Part shown: positions 23,490-36,189 of the stretch, piece by piece
How the letters are laid out: every line of letters begins with the position of its first letter
Numbering within the stretch: position 1 is the stretch's first letter
Assembly (NCBI GenBank): GCA_021234155.1
Contig: JAJEKV010000002.1
Span: 9,680,780-9,744,779, forward strand
Length of the DNA stretch: 64,000 bases
Direction: 5' to 3'
Origin: Isoetes taiwanensis
Taxonomy: Eukaryota; Streptophyta; Lycopodiopsida; Isoetales; Isoetaceae
The notes under the pieces: model-generated
Told to the model about the DNA's origin: nothing
Database searches by the model: none
The model's input: only the letters and a program-made list of their open reading frames with translations
Position numbers and translations under genes: made by a program

Positions 23490-24068
23490 CGGTTTGGGGT
23501 CCGGTTCGAACTCCCGCAGAAGACACTGTGGAGGACCCGTGGATCTAACAGAGAACTGGGACTATTTCACGCTGGATTTGCAAGAAGAGAACAAGAAGAA
23601 GAAAATGTAACAAAAAGAGAACAAAGAGAGGGAAATGATAAGCTTCCTTTGATATCAATGATGAATATACATGAGCTCTCAATCGAGAGAAGATCTAAAT
23701 GAGACAAGACTCAAAACTCATCTAAAACTCATGTGCTAGCTCTACTCATATATATAGTACAATGGCCTTTGGCCCAATATAGACACTGACCTGATCTCGT
23801 GCCGACTGAAGGAGGCCCGATTTGCAGGAATGTACGGCGCGTGCCTCTTGAAAAGCCGGGAATCACGCTGACGCCGACGCGGGCGGTGACGGGTCAGTCA
23901 CTTGTCCTCGCCGGGGTTTGCAGTGCATCTGTGCTTTGATCAAGGTGGGTTCCGCCGCTTGGTCTGGCCTTGGACGACCGACCACCGGACCTCGCCCGAG
24001 ATCCTTGGACTTGACCTGGTCCGTCAGAGGAGATGAATAGTCCCTGCATCCGAGGCATGTGACTAACA
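23490..24068 (-). repeat. Gypsy-a 5' LTR (type a)
   Basis: 579 bp with a garbled start (CGGTTTGGGG for TGTTTGGGG), ending GACTAACA. Same type as 2042-2618. TATA motif at 23748-23757. CCGCA follows, the disturbed form of the CTGCA target duplication. Confidence 0.8.
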
Positions 24069-24283
24069 CCGCAAAGATACTTTTGGCAAATAAAGACTCC
24101 TTCTAAAGTCTAATGCACTTTGAATGCCCAAGAAATAGTGAAGCAATCCAAGACACTTCATATCAAAGGTCTTCCTCAACATTTCTAGTTCTATTTTGGT
24201 CATATTTTTCTAAACTCCAAAAAGTATGAGATCATCTATATAAAGGACAAGTAGAATGACATCTTTTCCCCTCATACTTAATA
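24069..24283 (-). pseudogene. Copia RT, C-terminal half, copy 1 (includes MULE target site)
   Basis: Minus-strand copia RT between the gypsy LTR and the MULE: IKYEGKDVILLVLYIDDL with the YIDD active site, then LENMTKIELEMLRKTFDMKC and LHYFLGI. Near-identical segments lie at 32306-32518, 42675-42890 and 51061-51276. TACTTAATA at 24275-24283 is one arm of the MULE target duplication. Confidence 0.85.
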
Positions 24284-26264
24284 GGGGAAAAACTTCTGAA
24301 TTACCCTTTTATGTTTTGACATATTTTCCCACATACCCCTAACTTTTCAAATATTAATGGAATGCCCTTGGTCAATGTACAAATGTATAATGTAGTTTTA
24401 ATAATTGTTGAAATACCCTTATGTTTTGACATAATTTCAAATGCCCTTATGTTTCCTTCAAATTCACAAAATATTTTTGATAATCTAACGTGTGTTTTGT
24501 TTCAAATTTCAAAAGTTTCAAGAATCACAAAATTTTTAAGTTTTGCAAAATGTTTGGAATGCCCTTGAGCCCAAACGTTTGTTTTGAATGCTCCATACAT
24601 CATTAAAATTCAACAAGAGAATTTCAAATGCCAAAGTAGGCCAAGATCAACTTAAATCTCATAAATATTGTCTTGAAGCACAATAAACACAATGGGACGA
24701 TTGCTAACTAGATGGGTGCCCCGCATGTCCTTGAGTTGTGGTCCCTACCCCTTGCATCTACTACAATGATGAACTTCCTTCACTTCTTCTTCACCCTTAC
24801 TTAATCCTCTTTGTTCGTGGGGCCATGGAGGTCTTCTTGTCACTGAGGCAACATTGTACCTAGAACATTAGGAACAATAACGGGTGCATGATCTCCTATA
24901 GGTTTCGTAGAGTAGGAAGTGAGAAAATGCTTGATGAGCATAGCTCAACACGCCAAGATTTATATAGTATTGCACATGCCGCATGTGCACAAGGGAATAC
25001 TCTCCGCCCGCCATTCCGCAAGAGCATGTTCTCATTTCCAAATTACAATCCTAGATTTTGAAGACAAAATCTCATACTCAACTTCCGATGCGCAATAATC
25101 CAAGAAGAGCACCCACGATCACATGCTCTCTCTTCACATCTGCCAAAGACGGGAGTCAATGCCAACCGCATATTGGCACCGCCTTTGTTATGTAGGAATC
25201 GCTGTTGTCGACGCTCATGAAACCATGTCATTAACTTATGCCTAATTAACTCCAACATAGCTAACACGAGCAACTCCCCTAGGTTCATGCAACCAAGAAT
25301 TCGTAGATTCTCGCAATATTAGAAGTTAGATGACCATACCCCTGTCCCTTGAATTTTGAGTTTGCCCAATGTGTAGGATCACCGCAACAAGTATCCAAAT
25401 GGTAGCTTGGGCATTAGCAAAGACGCATTTCGTAGATCACTTCATCATATTCTCTATAGTATTGGCACATGCCGCATTCCATAACAAATGCACAAGGGTT
25501 GTACTTTGAAGACCCTCCTAAAATTGTCACTTAAATGGCGCATGCAATAAGCATGAGGTACTTGTGCCCCAAAAATAATCTCAACACCTTCTACCAAACC
25601 TTTTGTCTATCTGAAATGAAAGTGACTTGTTGTGCATGATGCATACAATTCTTCAAATTTTGAAGGAACCATACCCAATTATCATCATTTTCAAGACTTA
25701 CTACTAAGAAAAGCAATTGGAAACAATCCATCGCTCCCATCTATTTGTGTAGCCGCCAATAGTATACCAAGATATCGCCCCCTTTAAATGGGTGCCATCG
25801 AAATGTCTTCGAAGAAATCGAAATAAAAAATCTGCATCAAGAAATCGTGAGAAATCTATCGGGAAGAAATCGGATTTGCTGCTGCTGCTCCAATCGAACA
25901 GGAAAATCAGATCGTTGCTGCTTTATGCTGAGAAAATTGAATTTGCTCCAATCGAACCCTAAAACGAAGAAAATTTCTTGCTCAGAAGCAATCGAAAAGC
26001 ATAAGCACCGAAAATTTCGAAAGTCAGAAGCAATCGAAAAAAAGCATAAGCCTTTTCTAGAAACTAGAGGAGCGGAAACGAACCGCTTTTGCAAAAGGAT
26101 ATTTGAAGAAATAAAAAAACTAGAGGGTATCTTGTGATAAATCAAAATCTTCAAGGCCAAAACACGCTGACCGTGGGGCATTCTATTAATATTGAAAAGT
26201 TAGGGTATGTGGGAAAATATGTCAAAACATAGGGGTAATGTAGTTTTTCTCTATTAGTTTTTCC
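24284..26264 (-). mobile_element. MULE copy B, internally deleted
   Basis: Bounded by TACTTAATA on both sides (24275-24283, 26265-26273), the 9-bp duplication typical of Mutator-like elements. Terminal inverted repeats of about 80 bp begin GGGGAAAAACT and contain TATGTTTTGACATATTTTCC. A transposase pseudogene on the minus strand (about 24700-25800) has SWIM and MULE-domain remnants. It shares with copy A a deletion of about 667 bp relative to copy C, so B and A descend from one deleted copy. Confidence 0.85.
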
Positions 26265-26273
26265 TACTTAATA

Positions 26274-26800
26274 TATAAATTTGGATCAGCCTCCGACGCG
26301 ACAAGACCCCGCTAATAAATGCATATCCATCTTTGCATACTAAGCTCTAGGGATTGTTTCAGCCCATACAACGCCTTTTTCAATCTGCATACAAAGCGCC
26401 ATCGCCTCAGATACCCTTGAGGTTGTTTCATATAGACTTCTTCTACAAGATCACCATTCAAAATGCACTTATAACATCAAGTTGATGGAGCTTCCATCCA
26501 AATTGGTTCGGAAAACCATAATCAATCTGATTTTTTCATTTTTGCAACAACAAATAGGGAGGTTTTTGTAATAGTCAACATCTTTGAACATATCCCTTTG
26601 GCGGCTGCTAGCCTTATACTTACTAATTGTTCCATCAGGTGCACTTTACCTTGTACACCCATTTGATCCAATAATATTCTTGTCTTTTGATCTCTCGCCA
26701 CAATCTCCATATATGTTTTATTCCTCTAGCGGGGACTTGAACCTATGACCATTAGGTTAAAGGTCCAATATGTTGCTATAAACTTCATCCATCGCCGCCT
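26274..26800 (-). pseudogene. Copia RT, N-terminal half, copy 1
   Basis: The minus strand encodes the start of copia RT: AAMDEVYSNI, NKTWEIVARSKDK-like, [23 protein letters not shown] and SEADPNLYIK. It joins the 24069-24283 segment once the MULE is removed. A tRNA-like insertion of 44 bp is also present here (near 26724-26770). Disturbed CAG/CTG sites break the frame. Confidence 0.75.
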
Positions 26801-28543
26801 GGTTTTTTTCGGCCATCGCCTCAAAGATCTAGGCAATCACTTCAAAGATCGAGGCGGCAAGGAGAAGGAATCGCAGATCCGGTCCGGCCAAGCTCCGGTC
26901 GGGAGGCCTTGGCAAGCTAGGGGGCCCACCTCTCCTCCAACCCGGGGCTAAGAACAACTGCGATTCACTGGGCGAGCGAGCCTTCCTCGCTTTTCTGGTC
27001 CCAATCCACCGGAATTTAGACGTCGGTTTTTGCATCACGCTTCAAGTATTGTTTCCAGCTCGTTTTTGTTTTCCGGTATGGCAAACACATCTTCACCTAG
27101 TTTGGCTTGGCATCAACGGAACAAGCCAAGACCAATCCTATCTCTTTGCCAAAAGATAGCCCACCGCCAAGACCTCCTTCCACACCAGCTTTGTAATTTT
27201 CTATACCCGCCACCAGTACCGATCCTACCTACTTTGCAAGATAGCCCAACCCAAAGATACCTTCCACATCGCCTTTGTAGTTCTCTATATAGCTCGTGCC
27301 AGCCATCGATTCGCCATCTCAGCATTTAGCCCATCCACTTGTTGTTCAATGGTTTGTCGTGATCGCCGCATGGCTGTGGACACCCGAAAAAGAACCTCGT
27401 TAAGCTGCCTCGAGTTTGCCTTGAATAGGCTCTATGACCCCCTAACTGCGCTTATCTTCGTGCAGCTCCCATCATTTGGGGCTCAACGCCTATACGGGCA
27501 TACCCGCAGACACACCCTCAAACCCGCACCGGCCTCCAGATGCATCTTCTACCGCAAAATTTTGACCGTAATTGATGCTCTGGATCCATTGTCCGCCCTC
27601 GATGATTTGTTGGTTCGGGATCCGCATCTATCCAATCGGGACAAATACACTCACGTGAACATCGGCCGCTATTCTCCTGGGAAGCCGGGTCCGCCTTTAG
27701 AGATGCCGCTACGCTTCTGCCAGGAAGCCGATTCCGCAGCATCGCTAGCGTCGCGACTCCGCCCCTCCATTGTGGTTAGCACTGGTACGTGGATGCTACG
27801 CCCAGTCGATGATACCACACCTATGCCCACACAAGGCCATCATCCGCTGACAGCTCGCTTCACCGCACAAGTCCCGCCGAAGCCCAACACCAGCCACAAG
27901 CACCAAGTATAGCCCCGAACTCCACGTATTGTGGGATTTGGAGGAAGCAAGCGACACTCCCTCAAGCAATACGAGGTCACCCGCTTTGCGCAGGGTGATG
28001 CACATAAAGGCGCATGGCATTCTCTCTCTGCCGTTGAGCAAAGACGACCTAATCGCCTCGGCCATTTTAATCGGGCGTCGCTGTGATGCTTTGTCCGGGG
28101 CCGCATCCGCCATGCAATCACGGTAAGGACCTCCTTCTCCGTCTGTGAAGACCTTACCCGCATAGCCTCGCTGACTAAGGATGAATTGTGTCGAGTCCGC
28201 CAGGCTCGCCCGCACTCGGAAGTGGGCTGTGTATGCAGAGGCGGCCAGGCTACTATCTGTACTACTGGCCACTTGATCCATGGCAGTGGCTGTCTAGTTG
28301 ATTTGACTGTGATTTGCTTGGGCTTATGCCTTTGTTGTATTTTATTTTAGTATTGCGGATTTGCCACGAGGCATAGTTCCCTCGAAGTCTCAGGTACTCA
28401 GGGCCAGGACCCCACGCTGATTTTGGCTTCGCCTTTTTGTTTGGTCACCTGGGCTTGGTCCCCGAAGTTTCAGCCTCCGGCTTTTGCCCTCTTTTGTATT
28501 GGATCCCAACCCGATGGGTTTCATGGACGCAAAATTTCTTTCC
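26801..28543 (+). mobile_element. LINE-like insertion X, copy 1
   Basis: Plus-strand insertion between the copia integrase region (KDWKE) and RT (AAMDEVY). The 3' end (GGATCCCAACCCGATGGGTT then TTTCTTTCCTTCC) resembles the 3' ends of the LINE pieces at 61740-61890 and 62846-63045. The body carries an open region resembling an L1 ORF1 C-terminal domain, best seen in copy 2. No RT is present, so it is non-autonomous or truncated. Confidence 0.55.
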
Positions 28544-29584
28544 TTCCAATCTTTAGAACCAAGTGCTTCTTCAATGCTTAAAGGCTCACTTGTGGCAGCA
28601 AATAAAGCAAAAATTACATGCTTCCACATTGGTCGATTTTCAGCCATGGTTAGTGCTTTTAGTGGGTGTTTTCCTTTATCATTCACATCATGTTGCTTAC
28701 AAATGTCCCTTTGGCTGAAAGCAAATGGCCCATGTGCCCAAGCATCACATTTAGCCGCTTTTAATTGATGATGACGCTTCTAAATTTTTACCTCAACTCT
28801 TGCTTATTGGCCGCGGTCTTCTTGGGGTTTTCGCTCTTTCATATACTAGCACCATTTCTGGCTATTATTGTTTGATTGGTGCACCATCAATTTGCTGCTG
28901 CAACAATTTGACACTTCATTTCATCATTGCCAAACATTAGAGGAATTTCAAATATCTTATCTTCTTCCTCCTTAGCTCCCCGTAGCATTGATTGGATCTA
29001 GGAACTTCATCAAGATTACATCACGGAAACAATTAATTTTTCCTTGATTGATCCTATAATCTATATTCTTAGGCTCTTTCTTGTTATATCCAACAAAAGT
29101 ACAAACTTTGACTCGCTATCCAACTTTATTTTACCGTGTTCTTATGAACATAAACAAATGCTTTGCGATCCGGAAAAATTTTCAAGTGTCTTACCCCTTG
29201 GTTTTCTACCATAATAAGCCCCGTAGCGGCATCATGCCATTCAAGATTATTGTTCCACCTATTAAGAAGATAGACTGAAGTCAAACCGCTTCAACCCAAA
29301 ACCTATGAGGCATTGGAGCCATAAGGGATAAGGAGCATATTAGCAATGGTCCAACCACGCTCCACAACCCATTTTGCTCGAGGGAGTAAGGTACAATGAC
29401 GGTTTTTTTGAATGCCATTTTGGGCACAAAACTCCTTGAACTTCTTTGAAGTGAATTCTCCCCATTATCAATCCGGGGCGTAGAATTTTCTCGCTTTGTT
29501 TCAGCCTCAACTTGCAACTTAAATTTCTGAAAAAGCATAAAGTTTCAGATTTTCTTTGAGAAAATAAATTCCCCAAAAACACGC
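28544..29584 (-). pseudogene. Copia integrase C-terminal region, copy 1
   Basis: Minus strand: NGGEF-type integrase core remnants near 29480-29400, QNGVVERRNWTIANM-like motif, then the copia signature FGCKAFVYVH, KVCTFVGY, SRDVIFDE (about 29280-28980), and EPLSIEEALGSKDWKE at 28580-28544. Many frameshifts. At 29585 copia stops abruptly and gypsy-a begins. Confidence 0.75.
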
Positions 29585-31746
29585 TTTGTTTTTTTATTTT
29601 TGCCAGCTCCTGGAGTTCCAGAGGCACATGAGAAAAGGATCCGGCCGGATCCACCGCAAGCCGGAGGCGTGGTAATGAGGCAAAGAACTTTGAGTAGGTC
29701 AACCTCGCAGCAATATTTGGACATGTCTCGAGAGCTTGAGGTTGAGATAGCGGAAGGTGTATCTTGGTCGCTGTTGAGCTCGGTGGTGGCATGAATCAGC
29801 CAACGGGCCCTCTCAGCATTTTGCATGAGGTTCAAAATGCTTTGACGAACTTTAGGCATGACATGCGCATGAAAGCCGCCAAGTCGTGCAAAGTGAACCT
29901 TTTTTTTCCTCTTCATGAGGAATTGTGTCGAATCGCAAGAAAGCGTGGTGCGCGTCATTAGGGAATACCGGTTAAGGGACGGGACGCCTGCCCGGGCGCG
30001 GAAACCAAACCAACCCAATTTGACTACCGGATCGAGGATTAAGAGCCCGAAAATTTCTTCCCGTGCTTGTTGATCCATCCGAGGTGGATTGGCAGGAGTC
30101 GGTTGATAGCGCGATTGCCGAGGGCGCCGAGGTGGCTCTCAAGAACGGACGGCCTTGCTTGCCATTGGCAATCCAAAGTTGGTAAGCCGCGGAGGCGGAA
30201 TCGGTGGTCCGACAAGCGAAGCCGCGACTAACTTGTGGGAAGTTGAGGACATGCCGTGGTGGTATGACCCCATTCGTGACAAAGGATAACATCGAAGCTT
30301 TAGAAGGATCAAAGGGCGCAGCAGGTCCCCGCTTGTTGTTCTGCTGTCGAGCAGAGTTGATTGGGTTGAGCCCGCAAGGGTTGCGGGCCGATATTGCATT
30401 GTTGCCGAAAGGTTGTTTGCACTTGATAAACCAACTTGGCGGAAAGGTGTAGGATGAGTGCGAGTGCACTCTCCTCGCGGGCATGATTGCACATGCTGCA
30501 TCTTTACAATGAGTATGGGCCATTGGCGGAGTTGCACCCATTTGCCAAGTGGCCTTGATGTTTGCGATATGACACCGACCGGACGCTGCTGTGGGATTGG
30601 CGGTTGAGGTTGGATAGCTGCGTGTGGAACCATGACGGTGGAATAAAAGGAGCTCCTCGAAGAGCCACGCCACGATGAAACATTGACCAAAGTGATTGAC
30701 AGCATCGCATAGCCCGCCCAAAGTCTTCGGGCGCAGTATTCAGCCATGAGTTTGGATAGCGGAAAGATTCGCTTCGGTGACTTCTTTGAGTTTTGCACGT
30801 GAAGTCGACCTTCCCCGGCGGACTTCAGAGGCTCTTAAGCTGAAGGTCATTTTGAGTTGCTTTAGATGAAGTTGATCATCATCCGCGGTTCCATAGTGAG
30901 AAAGAAAAGCCATTACCGGACCAATCTTGTTTCAAAGTGGCTTTTTGTTGGACATAAGCCATTGATGAGGAGAGCAACGCCAAAGGTGGTGGAAAAGATA
31001 TGGAATTTCAGCTTGAGGTTGTGCATGACCATTTAGGGGCGCCTGAAATTCTTCCTTTTCGTGGGCCCGAAGCACTTTGGTCTAATGGTTTGCCTTTCGT
31101 GGTTGCCAAAGGTTGATAAGTCAACTTAAGGGTCCGAAAGGTAGAGGTGAAAGTGCTTGGCTGACGTGAACCGATAAGGATTATAGTGAGGTGGAGTTGG
31201 AGGTGGCATGGTGCCCGGGCGACCCCGATGAAGGGGTGATCATGAGGAGGTAAATCGGTGCCCGAAAGTATTATTTTGAGGTCTGGTGAAGGTTGTAAAC
31301 AGAAGAGCGGAAATGTAGGGAAGGGAAATTCCAGGAGGCGAAAAGAGACATGTGGATTTCCGCCCACCCGGGAGATGATGGTTGTGAAGGCAAGAGGCGC
31401 ATGGCCCTAAGAGTGATGGATGTAGGCACCGGGGTATGAAAGCAAGGTTGAAGGTTGAGCCCGACAGGGCCCATAGCAGTGATGAGGTGATCTGGAGGTT
31501 GTGAGTAATGTTTGCACGCTTTTTGAGGCGGGAATTGGATGGTAGACATGACCGAGGGTGGGTGGTCGACCGAGCCTGGTAGACGTAATGTGGCCTCCCT
31601 CAATGTCATCCATCCATCCATAATGGAACAACTTCCGCCGCCGATGACGCCCGCCGGTGTATTGCGCCAAAAGAAGTTCTTCCGGCGAAGTCGCGCGCAT
31701 TACGGCGACAAAGTCGGAGGAAAGTGCAATCGGCAAATGGCGACGT
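29585..31746 (-). pseudogene. Gypsy-a 5' part (gag and start of protease), copy 2
   Basis: Starts at the junction with copia integrase, at the gypsy linker LELQELAKIK, and runs upstream through gag to the 5' LTR. Knuckle region near 30600-30440, Pro-rich gag near 31000-31400. Corresponds to 21260-23489 and 48241-50460. Heavily disturbed at CAG/CTG. Confidence 0.7.
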
Positions 31747-32305
31747 TGTTTGGGGGTTCGGAACTCCTGAACTCTCGCGGAGGACCAGGATCTATCAGAG
31801 AACCGGGACTATGTCACGCCGGATTTGCAAGAAGAGAACAAGAAGAAGAAAACAACAAAGAGAACAAAGAGAGAAAATGAGCTTCCTTGATATCAAATGA
31901 TGAACATACATGAGCTCTCAATCGACAGAGAAGACCGAAATGAGACAAGACTCAAAACTCATCTAAAACTCATGTGCTAGCTCTTACTCATATATATAGT
32001 ACAAATGGCCTTTGGCCCAATATAGACACGACCGATCTTCTGTGCCGACTCGAAGGAGGCCCCGACGCAGGGAATGCGGGCGGTGCTCTTGAAAGTTCGA
32101 ATCACGCCGACGACAGCCGACGGGAAGGACGGGCCGTCACTTGTCTCTGAAGCGGTTTTTGGTAGCAGATCCCGGCTTTGACCCGGCCGCTTGGTCTTCG
32201 CCGGGCTTTGGACGCACTGACCCGCGGCTCGCCGAGGGATCCTTGGACTCTGACCTCGTCTGTCAGAGGGGAGAACAGTCCTGCATCCCGAGGTCGTGAC
32301 TAACA
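31747..32305 (-). repeat. Gypsy-a 5' LTR, copy 2
   Basis: 559 bp, TGTTTGGGGG to GACTAACA, type-a variants. Followed by copia RT as at 24068, showing that the LTR-copia junction was copied with its surroundings. Confidence 0.8.
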
Positions 32306-32518
32306 ACAAAGATACTTCTTTTGGCAATAAAGACTCCTTTCTAAAGTCTAATGCACTTTTGAATGCCCAAGAAATAGTGAAGCAATCCAAGACACTTCAT
32401 ATCAAAGGTCTTCTCAACATTTTCTAGTTCTATTTGGTCATATTTTCTAAACTTCCAAAAGTATGAGATCATCTATATAAAGGACAAGTAGAATGACATC
32501 TTTTCCTCATACTTATTA
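32306..32518 (-). pseudogene. Copia RT, C-terminal half, copy 2
   Basis: Same segment as 24069-24283, including the YIDD region. The MULE target duplication reads TACTTATTA at 32510-32518, one mismatch from the other copies. Confidence 0.75.
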
Positions 32519-33710
32519 GGGGAAAACCACAGATTTACCTTTATGTTTTGACATATTTTTCCACATACCCCTAACTTTTTCAAATATTAATGGAATGCCC
32601 TTTGTCAATGTACAATGTATAATGTAGTTTTAATAATTGTTGAAATACCCTTATGTTTTTTTGACATACTTTCAAATGCCCTTATGTTTCCTTCAAATTC
32701 ACAAAATAATTTTGATACCTCTAACGTGTTTTTGTTTCAAATTTCAAAAGTTTCAAGAATCACAAAATACCCTTAAGTTTTGCAAAAATGTTTGGAATGC
32801 CCTTGAGCCCAAACGTTTGTTTTGAATGTCTATACATCATTAAAATTCAACAAGAGAATTTCAAATGCCAAAGTAGGCCAAGATCAACTTAAATCTCATA
32901 AATATTGTCTTGAAGCACAATAAACACAATGGACGATTGTTAACTAGATGGGTGCCCCTGATGTCCTTGAGTTGTGGTCCCACCCTTGCATCTACTACAA
33001 TGATGAACTTCCTTCACTTCTTTCTTCACCCCATTTAATCCCTCTTTGTTCGCCATATGGAGGTCTTCTTTGTCGCTGGAGGCAACATTGTACCTAGAAC
33101 ATTAGGAACAATAACGGGTGCATGATCTCCCCTATAGGTTTCTTCGTAGGGAAGTGAAAAATGCTTGATGAGCATAGCTCAACACGCCAAGATTTCTATA
33201 TAGTATTGCACATGCCGCATGTGCACAAGGAATACCTCCGCCGCCATTCGCCGCAAGAGCATGTTCTCATTTCTAAATTACAATCCTAGATTTTAAAGAC
33301 AAAATCTCATACCAACTCCGATGCCGCAATAATCCAAAGAAGAGCACCCACGATCACATGCTCTCTTCACATCCCGACAAACATGGAGTCAATGCCAATC
33401 TGCGGCATATTGGCCCCGCTTTTGTTATGTGTAGGAATCGCTTGTTGTCGACGCTCATGAAACCACATGTCATTAACTTCTGGCAATTAACTAACCCAAC
33501 ATAGCTAATTAATTAGCAACCTGGTTCATGCAACCAAGAATTCAGACATCCCCATATTAGAAGTTGGGGATGACCCACTCCCCTTTGAATTTTGAGTTTG
33601 CCCAATGTAGGATCATTTAAACAAGTATCCAAATGGTAGCTTGGGCATTGAAGACGAGATTTCAGAAATCACTTCATCATATTTCTATAGTATTGGCACA
33701 TGCCGATTCC
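32519..33710 (-). mobile_element. MULE copy D, truncated by duplication junction
   Basis: Begins with the same inverted repeat (GGGGAAAACC...) and follows MULE copy C in order until 33710, where it changes to gypsy-a sequence found at 15012. The other inverted repeat is absent. The truncation point is the border between the two 18.7 kb duplication units. Confidence 0.8.
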
Positions 33711-36180
33711 AGCAATATCAATATATCCTCCTGCTTGTTTTGGGCTTCTTCAGCAGACATTGAACCGCTTTGTCGAGCCGGTGAAACAAGGTCACGGATC
33801 CGATGCCTTTTCTAACAAAAGACGGGACTGATCACGGACCCGTTTAATAGCGTGGTACGTGAAGCAGGATTATTCTATATTGAGACGTATGCGGCACACA
33901 ATGAGACCTTCGCTTTCCGAGCCCAAATGAAATCGATGATGGAACTGACGCCACAGTGGAAATCCAGCCAAGGAAATGACACGCTAAAGAGGTCTTGAAT
34001 CTGAGTGCGGTAATTTTGAGAAAGTCTGGTCACAAGGTTTCTAGCTTAGCAAAATGTCTTCTTTCTCCTTTTGTCACCAGAGGGTATCTTTTGATTTGAC
34101 TCTGTTCTAACAACCTCAATTGTGGTTTGGAGCCGAGCCTTCCGATCTTCAAGTAGGCTTCATTCATCCCGAGCACTTTGAGATCTACTCGGCCTCGTAG
34201 GGAGAGCTGTGCTTTTCTTGAAGCGGCTTCCAAAGTTTGAATCAGGCAGCTATGTACTGAAGGTCCTTGAATTGATTTGAAGCCTCCAGACGCCTGAATA
34301 CCATTCACTGTGAGCTTCCTGTGATGCGGTAGTCAGTATGGCGCTTCATTTGAATATCTTGCTGAATTGGTACAGGAGCTGAGGATGTGGAGATGTGGTG
34401 GCCTCGCTGTCGCTTTGTCCGAGAGTGTTGAGAGGCTGATCGAACTCAAAGTGGCTTCGTGCGGGAGGAAGAGGAGACGGTGACATGCGGGTCCGTGTTG
34501 AACATTACTGTGGAAGGTCGTATGCGAAGGTACCCTGGCTGGTCCGGACCGGAAATGCGTGAGAGAATGAGTGGAGGTAGGTATGGGAAGTGGAAGGCTC
34601 TCAAGAACAGAAGATAATGACAAATGAGTGCCCTCAAGATGGCCACCCACTAAAAATTCCCTCGTGAGATTGAGAGAGGGGTAGCCCGAATGCTGGGCCT
34701 ACTTCTTGAAGAAGGCTAGAGAAATCAATAGCCGGCCAATCAACATGGAGAGTGGAGTGGATGGCAAAGATGACCATATTATAAAACGGCTTATTGATAT
34801 GGGTGTTCTTGATGGAATACCAATAATTTATGCCACGTAAGTTTCACAAAAAGTGTCATGTGGTTTTGCAATATTTGTGAGGTGATGCCGGTTGGCTTGA
34901 TAAGCGTGAGCACCAAACTGAAGTGACATCCATGTCCCGTAGCAGCCCAAGAGACGTAAGGTTTTTGCAAGGGAATACGGAATACCTCAGAAAATCAAAT
35001 GTTGTGTAAGTAAATGGTGGTGCCATCGACCGCCCGTGAAAGCCCTCCTCCTGTTGGACGATGTGAGCGATGAACTCGCAATTGCCCGGACAGGGGCGGG
35101 AGCTCCATTTGCGCAGAATTCAGAAAGCTTGTGGCGTTCTCACACTTCCGACTTGGACCAAAGAAGAACTTCAACGAAGGTGGGAAAAAGTCACAGACCA
35201 AAAGAGTCGCATCCCTGGGAGCGTAAGCTTGGAAGGTAGGGAAGTTTTGGGTGCCATGGCTTAAGAGCCGCCTAAAAAGGAACCGGCCCGAGAAGGCGAG
35301 CGGTGAGAACGTAAGACGGAAGGCGCAGAGAGGGGAAAAGGTTTTAAGGCCGCAAGGTGAAGAAGGGCATGATGAGAGGGCTTAACCTTCAACCGCTGAT
35401 GATGCCGTGCCACGTATGCGGTTGGCGAAGTGAAAGGCAAAATTTTGGCTAAGTCCCCAAAATGGTGCTGAGGAGAAGCAATGAACGTATATGAGACGTT
35501 TTAAGGGAATGATCCGGATGTGAGTGGCAAAAGGACACATTAATGTTCACCGGGCGTGAAAAGAAGGAAGGCCATTTAATGTCCGCAACTCGGTGGATCT
35601 CATTAAAAACGCAATGTGTCGGTTAAGGTACCATGGCTAGATATGCGACGGAGAAAAGATTCTCTTTTGTGAAACAGCCTTGCATTGTAAAACACGCTTG
35701 GCGATTTTTTTGATTGGTCCACGTCGACAAGGAGTTCCTGTTGGCTATATAAGACGAATCGAAAGTGAAGCCGGACATCCGATGGCGCCAAGATGTCCGC
35801 TGTTGGTTTGCATGATCACTTTACACTATGCCTTCAAACTGTTTGGAGTGGATTACCTGCAAGATGGATTGTCTGACGACCTCTGCGGACAACCGCGGGG
35901 CTCGCGATGGACGGTGTGCCGGGATGGCTTGGCATCCCGATCCGAAGACCAACAACGATGGAGGTGTGATTCTCGTTCGGATGGGACCCGTGAGCGTAAT
36001 CTCTACCACATCTCAAGGTGACCTCTTGCCCAACCCCGGGAGGGTTTTTCTTCTTAGGGACTTAGTAGATAGGGCTCGAGCCCATTTTTGTATATTGGGA
36101 TGGAAATAGTCATTGGGTAATCTACATTTTGTAAAAATTCCACTTATAATATAAATATGCCGCTGGTTTAGTCACTATCT
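33711..36180 (-). pseudogene. Gypsy-a extra coding region, second copy, truncated
   Basis: Equivalent of 15012-17560. Lacks the distal third and the 3' LTR because it starts at the duplication border. Frames are short (for example MVDGTTIYLHNI near 35030). Confidence 0.55.
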
Positions 36181-36189
36181 GTTGTGTTT

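Larger units (their letters stand above)
2042..24068 (-). mobile_element. Ty3/gypsy retrotransposon gypsy-a, interrupted by gypsy-b
   Basis: Minus-strand element with 3' LTR 2042-2618, internal 2619-2713 plus 13695-23489, and 5' LTR 23490-24068, about 11 kb without the nested gypsy-b. It is inserted in copia RT with CTGCA duplicated. Order on the minus strand: LTR, gag, protease, RT, RNase H, integrase, extra 3' coding region, PPT, LTR. The integrase C-terminus lacks a chromodomain and ends in a VNGFRLKPFH-type motif, which with the RT motif xxDDFS suggests the Tat/Athila branch rather than a chromovirus. All frames are broken as sequenced. Confidence 0.8.
15012..33710. repeat. Tandem duplication unit U1 (18.7 kb)
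   Basis: First copy of a direct repeat. It starts inside the gypsy-a extra region (AGCAATGTCAATATATCC) and ends inside a MULE (GGCACATG...ATTCC). The second copy is 33711-52480. It holds most of gypsy-a, its 5' LTR, copia RT, MULE copy B, the LINE-like piece, copia integrase, another gypsy-a 5' part and the start of MULE copy D. Confidence 0.8.

Noticed and set aside
27349-27912. Plus-strand 187-codon frame as a host gene
   Set aside because: It is the disturbed copy of the LINE-like insertion also found at 45421 and 54428.
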